Origin: Vibrio sonorensis
Lineage (GTDB): Bacteria; Pseudomonadota; Gammaproteobacteria; Enterobacterales; Vibrionaceae
Reading direction: 5' to 3'
Assembly (NCBI RefSeq): GCF_001854765.1
Contig: NZ_LJJE01000035.1
Span: 62,001-126,000, forward strand
Length of the DNA: 64,000 bases
The stretch's first letter is position 1. The number at the start of each line of letters is the position of its first letter. This document shows, piece after piece, positions 41,593 to 51,106 of this stretch. The translations under genes were made by a program, and so were the position numbers. The notes under the pieces were generated by a model. It was not told where the DNA came from. It saw only the letters and a list, made by a program, of their open reading frames with translations, and searched no databases.

Positions 41593-42270
41593 TTAACCTT
41601 GCTGAGCAACCGGAAAAGGCACAACGACAGAAGATTGAGGTGCAATCGCCAATTTTGGCCAGTACGGCTTCATATTGAGTACAAATTTACCGTGAGGCCA
41701 ACCACCTCGACGCTTGGTAATGGTGATTTCCAGCCCTTGTTCATGGGGAAGTAGAGTCATGCTCAGACTCACAGGTAGAGAAAATAGATGTGCTTGCTGT
41801 GATTTAAATAAAAACTGTAAGCAGTTGCCTTGCTCGCCAGCAACCTGAAGACGGCGGACCTGATGCACTTCCAGCGCCTGATGCCAAAGCAACACATTAC
41901 TGCAAGCACCACTCTTCAAGCATTGCTCCGCAACCCAAAGAGCCTGTTGTTCATCTTTAGGGTTAACAAGCAATACGCGATCGGGGTTTAACCCTTCAGC
42001 CATAAGGTATTCTGCACATAAATGTCCCGGCGGCTGCACAAATACGGTTAACCGATCGGTATGATTATGTCGCAAATGAGGCATCAGTAACCTGAGTTCG
42101 CCAATGCCCATTGGACTTTGAATTTCAACCACACCATGTAAGGGAAATCCCCCACTGAGTTTTTGATCGAGAAGATCAAAACCAGTAGATTGATATTCAC
42201 CAGAGCTTTGAGTGTGGTTAGCCTGCCAAAGCCATTGTTTTTGTTTCAGATTTTCGATTAATTCATGCAT
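41593..42270 (-). CDS. imuA: ImuA, RecA-like mutasome accessory protein
   Basis: Protein of 225 aa (start at ATG 42270, MHELIENLKQKQWLWQ) in the SulA/RecA-like ImuA family. The motifs STGFDLLDQKLSGGFPLHGVVEI and QALEVHQVRRLQVAGEQGN are typical. There is no clear Walker A glycine-lysine motif, which fits the weak ATPase of the family. It is first in the operon imuA-imuB-dnaE2. A LexA box lies 21 bases upstream of the ATG. Confidence 0.9.
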   Translation of the reverse strand: MHELIENLKQKQWLWQANHTQSSGEYQSTGFDLLDQKLSGGFPLHGVVEIQSPMGIGELRLLMPHLRHNHTDRLTVFVQPPGHLCAEYLMAEGLNPDRVLLVNPKDEQQALWVAEQCLKSGACSNVLLWHQALEVHQVRRLQVAGEQGNCLQFLFKSQQAHLFSLPVSLSMTLLPHEQGLEITITKRRGGWPHGKFVLNMKPYWPKLAIAPQSSVVVPFPVAQQG

Positions 42271-42290
42271 AACTAAATACCTGTATGTAT

Positions 42291-42306
42291 ATACAGTATA
42301 TTTAAT
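42291..42306. promoter_or_regulatory. LexA (SOS) box
   Basis: CTGTATGTATATACAG is a perfect CTGT-N8-ACAG gammaproteobacterial LexA box. It lies 21 bases upstream of the imuA start codon, so the mutasome operon should be induced by DNA damage. Confidence 0.93.
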
Positions 42307-42371
42307 TATCGAGAAGCTGCAAGAGGGAGCGAGGTAAAATGATCCAGAGTGAAGAGAAATTAAACACAAAT

Positions 42372-42412
42372 AAAAACGCTTGCTCTAAAGTTGTTTTTAG
42401 AAGCAAGGCGTT
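42372..42412 (-). terminator. Imperfect terminator after yciK
   Basis: AACGC, TTGC and TCTAAA arms fold back with two one-base bulges, and a T5 run follows on the minus strand. It lies 16 bases downstream of the yciK stop. Confidence 0.7.
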
Positions 42413-42427
42413 ACGTCTTAGACAGAA

Positions 42428-43171
42428 TTATCGTTTAGGCTGGGCGTCGATGCACTGGCCGTTTACTTCTTTGCTTTCTGGTGCCATTAGGTACAGATAA
42501 AGCGGGATGATCTCTTCAGGAGTCTTTAACAAGTTAGTGTCTTCTGCTGGGTACGCTTTGGCACGCATACCCGTGCGAGTAGCGCCAGGATTGATGGCAT
42601 TAACACGGATGGTCGTGTCACTTAACTCATCGGCTAGGATTTGCATCATACCTTCAGTCGCAAATTTAGACATAGCATAGGCACCCCAGTAAGCGCGGCC
42701 ACTATGACCAACAGTGGAAGAGGTGAATACAATACGTGCGTCATCCGATTTGTTTAGCAGTGGTAAAATTGCCTGAGTCATTAAAAACTGCGCTTTGACG
42801 TTTACCTGCATCACATCATCAAAGGTGTCTTCACCAATTTGATCAAAAGGGCTGATCACACCAAGGATACTGGCATTGTGCAGCACGCCATCAAGACGAC
42901 CAAACTGCTCGCCTATGGTCTCTGCCATATCAATATAGTTCTGCTTGCTCGCCCCTTTCATATCTAAAGGGATGATCGCTGGCTGAGGGTAGCCGGCTGC
43001 TTCGATTTCATCGTACGTTTGTTCAAGTTTTTTCACCGTACGACCCAATAGAATCACGGTAGCACCATGTTGTGCGTAGCTAAGTGCCGCTTGTTTACCA
43101 ATGCCGTCACCCGCGCCCGTAACCAGAATAACTTTACCTTCTAGGGCCTTTGCAGAAACTGAATATTCCAC
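42428..43171 (-). CDS. yciK: YciK family short-chain dehydrogenase
   Basis: NAD(P)-dependent SDR oxidoreductase of 247 aa, similar to E. coli YciK (252 aa). The cofactor motif TGAGDGIGKQAA, the NASILG block, the catalytic Ser in FTSSTVGHSGRAYWGAYAMSK with Tyr/Lys (YAMSK), and the GATRTGMR loop are present. The substrate is not known. It is convergent with imuA across a terminator and divergent from sohB. Confidence 0.93.
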   Translation of the reverse strand: MEYSVSAKALEGKVILVTGAGDGIGKQAALSYAQHGATVILLGRTVKKLEQTYDEIEAAGYPQPAIIPLDMKGASKQNYIDMAETIGEQFGRLDGVLHNASILGVISPFDQIGEDTFDDVMQVNVKAQFLMTQAILPLLNKSDDARIVFTSSTVGHSGRAYWGAYAMSKFATEGMMQILADELSDTTIRVNAINPGATRTGMRAKAYPAEDTNLLKTPEEIIPLYLYLMAPESKEVNGQCIDAQPKR

Positions 43172-43259
43172 GGTTTTTGTCCTTATAGCTATGTTCTACT
43201 TTAAGAATCCATGACAAGGCGGTTACAATACACTAATTCGCACATGAGGAGTGATAACA

Positions 43260-44321
43260 TTGGAATTTTTGTTGGACTACGGCCTGTTTTTGGCCAAGAT
43301 TGTGACCCTAGTGGCGGCCCTAATTGCTATTCTGGTTGTCGCCAAAGCAGTAGGCGGAAAAAGTGGCAGCGCAAAGGGTGAACTGGAAGTTACTAACCTC
43401 ACCGAACAACACAAAGATCGCGTAGAGCAGATGGAACACCACCTTCACGATGAGTCGTTTTTAAAAGCGCGTGACAAGGCAGAGAAGAAAAGCGAGAAAG
43501 AGAAAAACAAAGCTCGCGAAAAAGCCGTAAAACAGGCAGCAAAAGATGGCGACTTAGACAGTAAGCGAGAGCCCCATCTGTTTGTTCTGGATTTTAAAGG
43601 CAGTATCGATGCTAAAGAAGTTAGCGCATTACGTGAAGAAGTGACTGCGATTTTAGCGGTTGCCCGCGAGGGTGATGAGGTACTGCTGCGCTTAGAAACT
43701 GGCGGTGGTATGGTCCATGGGTATGGATTGGCTTCTTCTCAGCTTGATCGTCTAAAAGCGGCGGGTTTACCTCTTACTATCTCGGTAGATAAGGTTGCGG
43801 CAAGTGGTGGTTATATGATGGCGTGTATTGCGGACAAAATTGTCTCGGCACCCTTTGCGATCGTCGGTTCTATCGGTGTGATTGCTCAACTGCCAAACTT
43901 TAATAAGTTGCTTAAGAAAAACGACATTGAGTTTGAACAGCTCACCGCAGGCGAGTACAAGCGCACGCTTACCATGTTTGGTGAGAATACCGATAAAGCG
44001 CGAGAGAAGTTCAAACAGGAATTGGAAGAGACCCATGACCTATTTAAAGACTTTATTCGCGAGCACCGTCCAGAGCTTGACCTAGACAAAGTCGCAACAG
44101 GTGAACACTGGTTTGGCACTCAAGCTAAAGCACTTGGACTGGTGGATGAAATCTCTACCTCTGACGATTTAGTTGTGAAAGCGTGCAAAGATAAAACCGT
44201 ACTTGCCATTCACTACGTAGAGAAGAAAAAGTTGGCTAGTAAACTTGCAGGTGTAGCAGGTGAAGCCGCAGATAATGTATTAATGAAGCTTATTGACCGC
44301 GGTCAGCGACCAATCGTATAA
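43260..44321 (+). CDS. sohB: SohB inner-membrane S49 protease
   Basis: Signal-peptide-peptidase-like serine protease of 353 aa in the inner membrane, active on the periplasmic side. An N-terminal transmembrane anchor (about 5-30) is followed by a Lys/Glu-rich charged linker (60-105) and the S49 domain. The catalytic serine lies in KVAASGGYMMAC. I start it at TTG 43260, as a GAGGAG ribosome site lies 8 bases upstream and the GTG at 43251 overlaps that site. E. coli SohB has 349 aa. A strong terminator follows. Confidence 0.92.
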   Translation: MEFLLDYGLFLAKIVTLVAALIAILVVAKAVGGKSGSAKGELEVTNLTEQHKDRVEQMEHHLHDESFLKARDKAEKKSEKEKNKAREKAVKQAAKDGDLDSKREPHLFVLDFKGSIDAKEVSALREEVTAILAVAREGDEVLLRLETGGGMVHGYGLASSQLDRLKAAGLPLTISVDKVAASGGYMMACIADKIVSAPFAIVGSIGVIAQLPNFNKLLKKNDIEFEQLTAGEYKRTLTMFGENTDKAREKFKQELEETHDLFKDFIREHRPELDLDKVATGEHWFGTQAKALGLVDEISTSDDLVVKACKDKTVLAIHYVEKKKLASKLAGVAGEAADNVLMKLIDRGQRPIV

Positions 44322-44338
44322 GTCGATTTATTGGATTG

Positions 44339-44373
44339 AAAAGACCCGCCAACTGAACTGGCGGGTCTTTTTT
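44339..44373. terminator. Terminator between sohB and trmO
   Basis: AAGACCCGCCA and TGGCGGGTCTT arms followed by a T6 run; it serves convergent genes. Confidence 0.9.
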
Positions 44374-44392
44374 GATCAAGAGGTAAGATATT

Positions 44393-44860
44393 CTAAAAGT
44401 TAAAGACCTTACTCCAGTCAAACGAGCCGGATTTTTCATAAGAGTTTGGCCAATCACTGCACCAGTCGGGCACCTGACATTGCGATACGCGATCCGTACA
44501 AGGGTGATAAGGCTTGATATCCAGCAATGGTGTATCAGGCTCCATATCAAGCCAGTATAAGTCTATGATGCCTTGTTCAATATCTAGGTTTTGAACTTGA
44601 GCAATAGAGAGAAGAATAGGATTGGGGCGCACCGGAGCACGACTAGCAAAAACGCCGACTTTTTCAGGGCCATTCTTATAGGGCTTGTCTAAGCTAACAA
44701 TACTGCGATATTCGTGGGTATCGGCTAAGTGACCCCAAAAGATAAGTTGTAAGTGACTAAATCCGGTCAGCGATTCCAAGCCTTCGCGGTATGCTTGGTT
44801 TAGCTCTAGCTGGAATTTTCCATCGGTGTTTCTCACGTATCCGATAGGTTCAATGTTCAT
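44393..44860 (-). CDS. TrmO-type tRNA methyltransferase domain protein
   Basis: Single-domain member (155 aa) of the TsaA/YaeB/TrmO family, SAM-dependent N6-methylation of t6A37 in tRNA-Thr(GGU). The typical features are GYVRN at the N-terminus, ESLTGFSHLQLIFW and RAPVRPNPILLSIAQV, and the DIKPYHPCTD stretch. E. coli TrmO (235 aa) carries an extra C-terminal domain that is missing here. The compact form is common in other TsaA proteins, so it may have a different target. It is convergent with sohB. Confidence 0.82.
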   Translation of the reverse strand: MNIEPIGYVRNTDGKFQLELNQAYREGLESLTGFSHLQLIFWGHLADTHEYRSIVSLDKPYKNGPEKVGVFASRAPVRPNPILLSIAQVQNLDIEQGIIDLYWLDMEPDTPLLDIKPYHPCTDRVSQCQVPDWCSDWPNSYEKSGSFDWSKVFNF

Positions 44861-44934
44861 AGCAATATCCTCTGTGTTTTGCGATATGGCTATTGTGACC
44901 AGTTACTTTTTAAATCACTTGTCCATTCGTGCGC

Positions 44935-45801
44935 TTATTTAGCAACCTTAACGGGGACACATATCTCTACTTGGTAAAACTGATGGCCTTGGTGACAGGT
45001 TTCCCCTAAACAGCGTTCCATGCTTTCCCGTTCTGCATCCATAACAAAACCAGACTGAGGTAACCAGACACCAATCATCCAGTCCCATGCCTCGGAAAAT
45101 TCATCATCTCGTAAGTAATACTGCCTTACGGCATATTTACCGCCGCTTAGCTTAAATGTACCAATGCCACCTTGCGGTTGAATATGGTCGGGAACTTCTA
45201 ATCCAACCATCACCCTGAGGTTCTGCTCATCGGTGATAAAGCGGTTATCGTGATAAAGGTTGTAACCGGGTGAAAGAGCAATGCCATTGGGTTCTGCCCA
45301 CTCGATTAACTGATTGTATAGGTTGGTAAAGAGCTGGCTGTCGGCAACGTAATTGCCTATGTTGCGCACATAAGCGATGTTAATTGGCGGACAGTTTTCA
45401 ATATCAACAGGAGAGTCAAGGGGCTCTGGGCTTAGTTTTGCCAACAGTTTGCTGAGTTTTTCTTGTTGTTGTGAATAGTTTTCCACCCACTGAGAGGCGC
45501 TACAGCCAAAATATTGCTTAAAACCTTTCGCAAAAGAGGCCGAGTTAGAAAAACCACAGTCGAGTGCCACATCGGTAATACTGGTATTGTCACTAGAGAG
45601 CAAAAACGCGGCTTTTTCTAATCTCAAGCGACGAATAAAGTGATAGAGGCTTTCACCAGTGCGCTCTCTGAACACTCGGTTAAAGTGGAACTCTGAGAAA
45701 TACGCGAGGCTGGCAATTTGCGATACATTTAAAGGCTCCGAGATATGAGACTGTATATAGTCAATTACGCGATCGACACGGGCTTGATAAAATCTTTCCA
45801 T
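44935..45801 (-). CDS. AraC-family regulator with GyrI-like effector domain
   Basis: Regulator of 288 aa. The N-terminal ~105 residues hold a double helix-turn-helix (SHISEPLNVSQIASLAYFSE and VALDCGFSNSASFAKGFKQY). Residues ~125-285 are a GyrI-like/SOUL-type effector-binding domain, like Rob, SoxS relatives and multidrug regulators. It probably binds small hydrophobic compounds and controls efflux or detoxification. Targets cannot be inferred. It is transcribed away from the LysR remnant. Confidence 0.9.
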   Translation of the reverse strand: MERFYQARVDRVIDYIQSHISEPLNVSQIASLAYFSEFHFNRVFRERTGESLYHFIRRLRLEKAAFLLSSDNTSITDVALDCGFSNSASFAKGFKQYFGCSASQWVENYSQQQEKLSKLLAKLSPEPLDSPVDIENCPPINIAYVRNIGNYVADSQLFTNLYNQLIEWAEPNGIALSPGYNLYHDNRFITDEQNLRVMVGLEVPDHIQPQGGIGTFKLSGGKYAVRQYYLRDDEFSEAWDWMIGVWLPQSGFVMDAERESMERCLGETCHQGHQFYQVEICVPVKVAK

Positions 45802-45901
45802 AATAAATAGGCAGTGGTTACTTTGCTTATTGATTCGGTAATAACCAGTAAGCCCGTTATTAAGATTAAGAAAAGTGAGTTAAATCCCGATTTAGAATTA
45901 A

Positions 45902-46209
45902 TACAAAAACACTTCCGTCAATAGAGAAAAAGAGTGCGCTATTTCAGCTAAAGACAGAAGTGTGCAAGGTAGGTTTCGCTCTTCAAGTGTGGAAGGTGTG
46001 CGAACAATGTGTGTTGAAGGGCTTGGTATAGCACAACTCAGCTACTGGGATATAAGAGAAGAGATAGCCGCGGGTCACTTGGTCGAGCTGCATCTCGATG
46101 ATGTAACAGCGGTGAACGTAGATGTATGGGCACTGTTGCTTCAAGGCAGCAAACACCAAAGAGAGTCGATGTATTTGTAGAAGCGCTTAAGCGTTCTCTT
46201 CGCTGGTGA
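45902..46209 (+). pseudogene. LysR regulator remnant (C-terminal fragment)
   Basis: Only the last ~100 residues of a LysR substrate-binding domain remain, reading QGRFRSSSVEGVRTMCVEGL then GIAQLSYWDI. The frame opens after a stop at 45899-45901, with no helix-turn-helix anywhere nearby. It is also broken near 46139: adding one C gives the expected PSRQQTPKRVDVFVEALKRS ending at 46209. The N-terminal two thirds were deleted, so this is a true remnant, independent of the frameshift. Its stop abuts the convergent GNAT gene. Confidence 0.85.
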
Positions 46210-46620
46210 TTACATTTCCATTGTGGTGCAGTAGTCTTTAAAGCCAACGGACTGCCAAAAAAGTTTGGCTCGGTGATTGGTAACTAAAACGTCAAGCCGG
46301 AGCCTTTTATTATTCCAGTATGTGGACTTAACGGTGTTAAAAGCCGTTTTGCCAATGCCAGTTTGACGATATGAACGACAAATAAAAAACTGGCGAATAT
46401 AGATATGCTGAACTTCTTCTTTCCACAAGCAATAACCCGCAATGTTCTTTTTGTCATAAAACACCGCTGCTTGATAGTCAGTGGCTAACCAGCCGGACAT
46501 TCTATGCTCAAGTTCTGTCGAGGACATAGTATTGCGATGGCCTTCATCGATGATAAGTTGCTGGTTCATGTGCGCTATAACCTTGATATGAGAATCAGTG
46601 GCGCTTGTGACGTCGACCAA
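46210..46620 (-). CDS. GNAT family N-acetyltransferase
   Basis: Acetyl-CoA-dependent acetyltransferase of 136 aa. The fold core is visible: IAGYCLWKEEVQHIYIRQFF, the acetyl-CoA loop CRSYRQTGIGKTAF, and the last strand with LDVLVTNHRAKLFWQSVGF. The substrate (small molecule or protein N-terminus) is unknown. It is slightly short, so the N-terminus may be trimmed. It ends at the LysR remnant and precedes the rhombosortase on the same strand orientation. Confidence 0.85.
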   Translation of the reverse strand: MVDVTSATDSHIKVIAHMNQQLIIDEGHRNTMSSTELEHRMSGWLATDYQAAVFYDKKNIAGYCLWKEEVQHIYIRQFFICRSYRQTGIGKTAFNTVKSTYWNNKRLRLDVLVTNHRAKLFWQSVGFKDYCTTMEM

Positions 46621-46623
46621 GTG

Positions 46624-47169
46624 TTATCTCCTCTTAAGGACTCTCTCTATCAGTGCCATCAGCAAACCTCCCACTGCGCCATATAGATGGGCCTCAACGG
46701 CAACTCTAGCACCTATCATTGCTGCGGTAGATTCTGATGCACCAACAAAATGTTCCCAAGCCAATTTTCCTATCAGGCCGAACACAAGGAGTAGGCTGCT
46801 CTTACGACCGTGAAAAACTTCCTTTAGGGCGCAATAACCAAAAATACCGTGCAAAATCCCTGATAAACCAGCATAGCTGGTGGCGGGCGTAAATAGGTTG
46901 CCCATGCCGACAAAAAGGGCCGCCAGCAGTATGACTTTAATTAGATCGTTGCGGTGAGGCTTAAACAACCAAGTAATAACCCAAAGCCCCGCCATATTCA
47001 TGCCTAGATGGGCAAAGTTGGTATGCGTTAAGTTTCCTGTTAGTATCCGCCACCATTGACCTTGTTCTATTTCCGGTCGATACCAAATGGAAAAAGATGC
47101 TAATGGCTCGAACTGGAGTCCAAGGCAAACTAAGCTGATAAAGATAAGTAACGGAGATAAACGTCCCAT
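46624..47169 (-). CDS. Rhombosortase (rhomboid-type intramembrane protease)
   Basis: Rhomboid-family serine protease, 181 aa with about six membrane helices. The catalytic serine lies in AGLSGILHGIFGY (GxSG type) and the histidine is in AVEAHLYGAVGG. The family processes GlyGly-CTERM proteins for surface anchoring (RssP/RrtA in V. cholerae). The substrates are elsewhere in the genome. I start at the ATG at 47169; a longer frame to 47232 lies inside the divergent DTW gene. The two start codons touch: the ATGs of both genes form the palindrome CATATG. Confidence 0.88.
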   Translation of the reverse strand: MGRLSPLLIFISLVCLGLQFEPLASFSIWYRPEIEQGQWWRILTGNLTHTNFAHLGMNMAGLWVITWLFKPHRNDLIKVILLAALFVGMGNLFTPATSYAGLSGILHGIFGYCALKEVFHGRKSSLLLVFGLIGKLAWEHFVGASESTAAMIGARVAVEAHLYGAVGGLLMALIERVLKRR

Positions 47170-47790
47170 ATGTCTCGATATTGCTCTCAATGTGGTAAAG
47201 CGATAAAGGCTTGTATTTGTCAATGGATACAAAGCCTAACATCGAATGTAGAGTTAATCATCCTCCAACATCCCACCGAGCAAAAGCGGCCTTTGGGAAC
47301 CGCTCGTATTTTGAACCTGAGTCTCGCCAATAGTTACTGCTTTATCGGAGAAAACTTTACCGATGACTCAGCGCTGAACGAGCTACTGCAAGAGGAAGAT
47401 ACGCGCCATTATGTACTTTTCCCTAGTGAAGAATCGCTCAATGCTCAAATGATTGCGCAGAACTTGGATGTGCGCAAAAGCAAAGTCAGAGTGATACTGA
47501 TTGATGGGACGTGGAAAAAAGCGTACAAAATATGGCAGCTTTCTAACAATCTACACTCTTTGCCACGCCTAGCGCTCCCAGAAGAGCTTCAAGGTAACTA
47601 CAAAATACGCCAAGCGCCTTCCGATAATAGCCTTTCGACGGTTGAGGCGGGCTTTCACATCTTGTCTTTGCTAGAGCCGAACAAAGATTTTTCACCACTT
47701 ACGACCGCGTTTGAGAAAATGATTGAGTTTCAAATCGCGCAAATGCCACCGGGTGTATACGAAAAAAACTACCTCAAACCAAAAGGCTAA
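47170..47790 (+). CDS. DTW-domain tRNA aminocarboxypropyltransferase
   Basis: Protein of 206 aa of the DTW/TapT family, which installs acp3 groups on uridine in tRNA. The zinc cysteines ([15 protein letters not shown]), the [10 protein letters not shown] (DTW motif region) and the [15 protein letters not shown] motif are clear. It starts directly opposite the rhombosortase ATG. Its last 4 bases overlap the stop of the convergent dgt gene. Its promoter must lie inside the rhombosortase gene. Confidence 0.9.
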   Translation: MSRYCSQCGKAIKACICQWIQSLTSNVELIILQHPTEQKRPLGTARILNLSLANSYCFIGENFTDDSALNELLQEEDTRHYVLFPSEESLNAQMIAQNLDVRKSKVRVILIDGTWKKAYKIWQLSNNLHSLPRLALPEELQGNYKIRQAPSDNSLSTVEAGFHILSLLEPNKDFSPLTTAFEKMIEFQIAQMPPGVYEKNYLKPKG

Positions 47791-49106
47791 TGGGCAGAGA
47801 AGAGCTGCTGGTGCAGACGTTTTGCATGGCCATCGGTCATAGAAGAGATATAGTCTGCTATCACTCGGTGCCCTTCACCTTTTTGCTCACTCTTTTGCCA
47901 TTGATTTCTCGTCTGCACTGGTAGTAAGCGTTCAGGATCGGCACTAAAGGCTTCAAAGATATCCATTATGATCTGTTGGCCTTTGTACTCGACGACTTGC
48001 ACCTCAGGTACTTGAATGACGTACTGGCTGACAAAGCGCTTGAGAATATCTAAACCTTTCGCCATGCTCGGTTCTAAATAAGCGTTAAAGGCAAGCAGTT
48101 CGGAATCAAAAGCCACGTCGACCGGTTTTACTGAAATACTAGTAAGCAGAGCATTCACAATACCGCCAATGGCGTCTTTGCGTCGGTGGTGTTGTCCGGA
48201 GAACAGCATATCACTGACATCGAGGATATGTTTTTCAAACCAAGGGTCACCACACTCTGCTAATTGGCTAGCGGCGGCTTCATGCCATTGGTTTCGAGTC
48301 ACCATGCCCAGTTCGATGGCGTCTTCTAAATCGTGCACGCCATAAGCGATATCATCAGCGAGTTCCATAATGGAGCAGTCTAACGATTTAAAACGAGTTT
48401 TTCGGTGTACGTTGGCTGGCGGCAGGGGTTCACGCATAGCGGCAAACTGCGTTTTATCTGCATCGCTCAAGGGTTTTAGTACCCATGTGAACAGTGCTTG
48501 GTCGCAGTCGTAAATACCTTTGGCAGGTGACCAATCGCTGGCTTTGATCTGTCTAGGCTGGTGGTGACCAGTTTCCCCTCTTTGCGGGGCATGAGTCTGG
48601 CTGAGCAAAGCAGGGTACTTGATTAATCCAAGTAGGGTTCGCCGGGCTAAGTTCATGCCAAATTGCTCGGTGTAGGGTTCGAGCTGAGTGACAATTCGAA
48701 AGGTTTGCGCGTTGCCTTCAAATCCACCGTGTTCACGCATCATATAATTAAGTGCAATTTCACCACCGTGACCATAAGGAGGATGACCGATATCGTGAGC
48801 CAGACAGAGAGAGTCTATTAAACTGTCGGTCGGCAGTAGGTCTCGAAACTCAGGCTGCTTTTTTTTGAGTTGAGCGACGATACCCGTGCCCAACTGAGCG
48901 GCTTCAAGAGAGTGGGTCAATCTGGTGCGGTGGAAGTCGTCAGTGCTGGTTCCATGGACTTGAGTTTTGGCCTGAAGTCTGCGAAATGCAGCAGAGTGAA
49001 GTATGCGAGCTCTATCGCGTTGATAGGGGCTGCGGTGATCATCTCGACGAATTTTGTGTTCGTCGTCATGCCGTTGTTGCCACAAAGGGCTAAGCTCAAA
49101 TGTCAC
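47787..49106 (-). CDS. dgt: Deoxyguanosinetriphosphate triphosphohydrolase-like protein
   Basis: HD-domain dNTPase (439 aa) that removes triphosphate from dGTP. The HD metal motif is split over HSLEAAQLG and [16 protein letters not shown], and the third part [14 protein letters not shown] is present. The start [18 protein letters not shown] is typical. It ends convergent with the DTW gene and overlaps it by 4 bases. yfbR lies upstream on the same strand. Confidence 0.94.
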   Translation of the reverse strand: MTFELSPLWQQRHDDEHKIRRDDHRSPYQRDRARILHSAAFRRLQAKTQVHGTSTDDFHRTRLTHSLEAAQLGTGIVAQLKKKQPEFRDLLPTDSLIDSLCLAHDIGHPPYGHGGEIALNYMMREHGGFEGNAQTFRIVTQLEPYTEQFGMNLARRTLLGLIKYPALLSQTHAPQRGETGHHQPRQIKASDWSPAKGIYDCDQALFTWVLKPLSDADKTQFAAMREPLPPANVHRKTRFKSLDCSIMELADDIAYGVHDLEDAIELGMVTRNQWHEAAASQLAECGDPWFEKHILDVSDMLFSGQHHRRKDAIGGIVNALLTSISVKPVDVAFDSELLAFNAYLEPSMAKGLDILKRFVSQYVIQVPEVQVVEYKGQQIIMDIFEAFSADPERLLPVQTRNQWQKSEQKGEGHRVIADYISSMTDGHAKRLHQQLFSAH

Positions 49107-49164
49107 GTTAGGTACACCCCTATAGTTGGTCTTTTTCTAAGCGATGGTTATACAGTACAGCGAC

Positions 49165-49749
49165 TTAACTGATTTCGTCCAGTGATAACTCAAAACTCGG
49201 CGCAAAGGTATTTAAAAAGTACTCCATCTCTTCTGTCCAGCGTTCTTTTAGCGTGACATCGAGACGTTTTTTCGCCAGCGCGTACTCGTGATTGCCGGCA
49301 CTGAGTTCCTCAAGGCATTTGAGATAAGCACAGATAGTGTCCGCTTGCTTTACGATCAAGGCGTCTTCTGGATGTGCGGCTTCAGAAAGTAGGTAAGGAG
49401 CAAAGTCGTCTTTAAACTCTTCCGGCAACATGCCAAGCAGTTTTTTCTCTGCGGCTGCTTCAATCTTTTTATACTCTTTTGCGATTTCGGGGCTGTAGTA
49501 CTTCACCGGAGTGGGAAGATCACCCGTTAACACTTCGCTGGTGTCGTGATACATGCCCAATAAAGCTATGCGTTCTGGGTTGAGCTGTCCGCCAAACTTA
49601 CGATTTTTAATTAAGGCTAAGGCGTGAGCCACAAAGGCGACTTGTAAGCTGTGTTCAGACACGTTTTCAACGGACACTGATCGCATTAAAGGCCAACGCT
49701 GGATCAGTTTCATTCGAGCAAGGTGGGCAAAAAAGTGACTTTCTTTCAT
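49165..49749 (-). CDS. yfbR: 5'-deoxynucleotidase YfbR
   Basis: HD-domain phosphohydrolase of 194 aa acting on deoxyribonucleoside 5'-monophosphates. The metal-binding residues are in [15 protein letters not shown] and [19 protein letters not shown], and the C-terminal helix [15 protein letters not shown] carries the final aspartate. It matches E. coli YfbR (199 aa). It is preceded by alaA and followed by dgt, as in other gammaproteobacteria. Confidence 0.94.
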   Translation of the reverse strand: MKESHFFAHLARMKLIQRWPLMRSVSVENVSEHSLQVAFVAHALALIKNRKFGGQLNPERIALLGMYHDTSEVLTGDLPTPVKYYSPEIAKEYKKIEAAAEKKLLGMLPEEFKDDFAPYLLSEAAHPEDALIVKQADTICAYLKCLEELSAGNHEYALAKKRLDVTLKERWTEEMEYFLNTFAPSFELSLDEIS

Positions 49750-49869
49750 TCTGTTTACTATCCCTGAAAAACAAAGGACACACTTTCAGTTTAGGAAAGC
49801 ATGTCCTTAAAGCCTAACACGATTTTATCAGTGACATTCAAGTCGCTAGATTAAAACGTTGCCTGTGTC

Positions 49870-51084
49870 TTATTGACGGTAAGTGGATAAGAAGCGTTCA
49901 AATCGACCAATAGCCATTTCCAGATCTTCGACGTGTGGCAGAGTAACAATGCGGAAGTGATCCGGTTTCGGCCAGTTAAAGCCCGTTCCTTGAACCAGAA
50001 GGACTTTTTCTTGGATTAGGAAATCCAGCACCATCTTTTGATCGTCTTTGATGTTGTACATCTTAGTGTCTATTTTCGGGAACAGGTACATTGCACCTTT
50101 GGGCTTGACGCAAGAGATACCGGGGATAGAGGTGATCAAATCGTAGGCTTTGTCGCGCTGCTCAAGCAAACGACCACCGGGTAGGAGTAGCTCGTTAATA
50201 CTTTGATAGCCGCCGAGTGCAGTTTGAATCGCGTGTTGCATGGGAACATTGGCACACAAACGCATAGAAGCCAGCATTTCCAATCCTGCCACATAGCCTT
50301 GAGCTTGATGTTTAGGCCCAGTTAGGAACATCCAACCGCCGCGAAAACCGCATACGCGGTAAGCTTTTGACAAACCGTTAAAGGTAACGACCAATACGTC
50401 CTCGGTCAGAGTGGCGACAGAAGTATGTGTTGCTCCGTCATACAGTACTTTATCGTAGATTTCGTCAGCAAAAATGATGAGCTTGTGTTGGCGAGCCAGC
50501 TCAATGACCTCTAACAAGAAGTCTCTACTGTAGACCGCTCCGGTTGGGTTGTTAGGGTTAATCAGAACAATACCGCGAGTTTTCTTGGTGATCTTGCTCT
50601 TAATATCGTCCAAATCAGGATACCAATCGGCTTGCTCATCACACATATAATGAACGGCCTTACCACCTGATAGGGCGACAGATGCGGTCCATAGCGGGTA
50701 GTCTGGTGCAGGAACTAGCATTTCGTCCCCGTTGTCTAGCAAGGCTTGCATCGCCATAACAATCAACTCAGAGGCGCCGTTACCAATATAGACATCTTCT
50801 ACGTCTAAAGAGTGAATGCCTTTTTTCTGATAATACTGAACCACAGCTTTGCGGGCAGAATAAATGCCCTTTGAATCACAGTAACCTTGAGAAGTAGGCA
50901 GGTTGCGAATTACATCAACCAGAATTTCATCTGGGGCGTCGAAACCAAACGGGGCAGGGTTGCCGATGTTCAGTTTCAGTATTTTATGCCCCTCTTCCTC
51001 CATGCGCTTAGCATGTTTTAGTACAGGACCTCTAATGTCATAGCATACATTGTCGAGTTTTGACGACATCCCGATATTTTGCAT
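49870..51084 (-). CDS. alaA: Glutamate-pyruvate aminotransferase AlaA
   Basis: PLP-dependent aminotransferase of 404 aa that makes alanine from pyruvate and glutamate. The motifs NPNNPTGAVYS and the pyridoxal lysine in VTFNGLSKAYRVCGFRGGW are present. Its length is close to E. coli AlaA (405 aa). A near-palindromic element sits 23 bases upstream of the start. In E. coli the gene responds to alanine through Lrp, and that could be true here. Confidence 0.95.
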   Translation of the reverse strand: MQNIGMSSKLDNVCYDIRGPVLKHAKRMEEEGHKILKLNIGNPAPFGFDAPDEILVDVIRNLPTSQGYCDSKGIYSARKAVVQYYQKKGIHSLDVEDVYIGNGASELIVMAMQALLDNGDEMLVPAPDYPLWTASVALSGGKAVHYMCDEQADWYPDLDDIKSKITKKTRGIVLINPNNPTGAVYSRDFLLEVIELARQHKLIIFADEIYDKVLYDGATHTSVATLTEDVLVVTFNGLSKAYRVCGFRGGWMFLTGPKHQAQGYVAGLEMLASMRLCANVPMQHAIQTALGGYQSINELLLPGGRLLEQRDKAYDLITSIPGISCVKPKGAMYLFPKIDTKMYNIKDDQKMVLDFLIQEKVLLVQGTGFNWPKPDHFRIVTLPHVEDLEMAIGRFERFLSTYRQ

Positions 51085-51106
51085 TGATAAAATCCTATGA
51101 ATTGTG

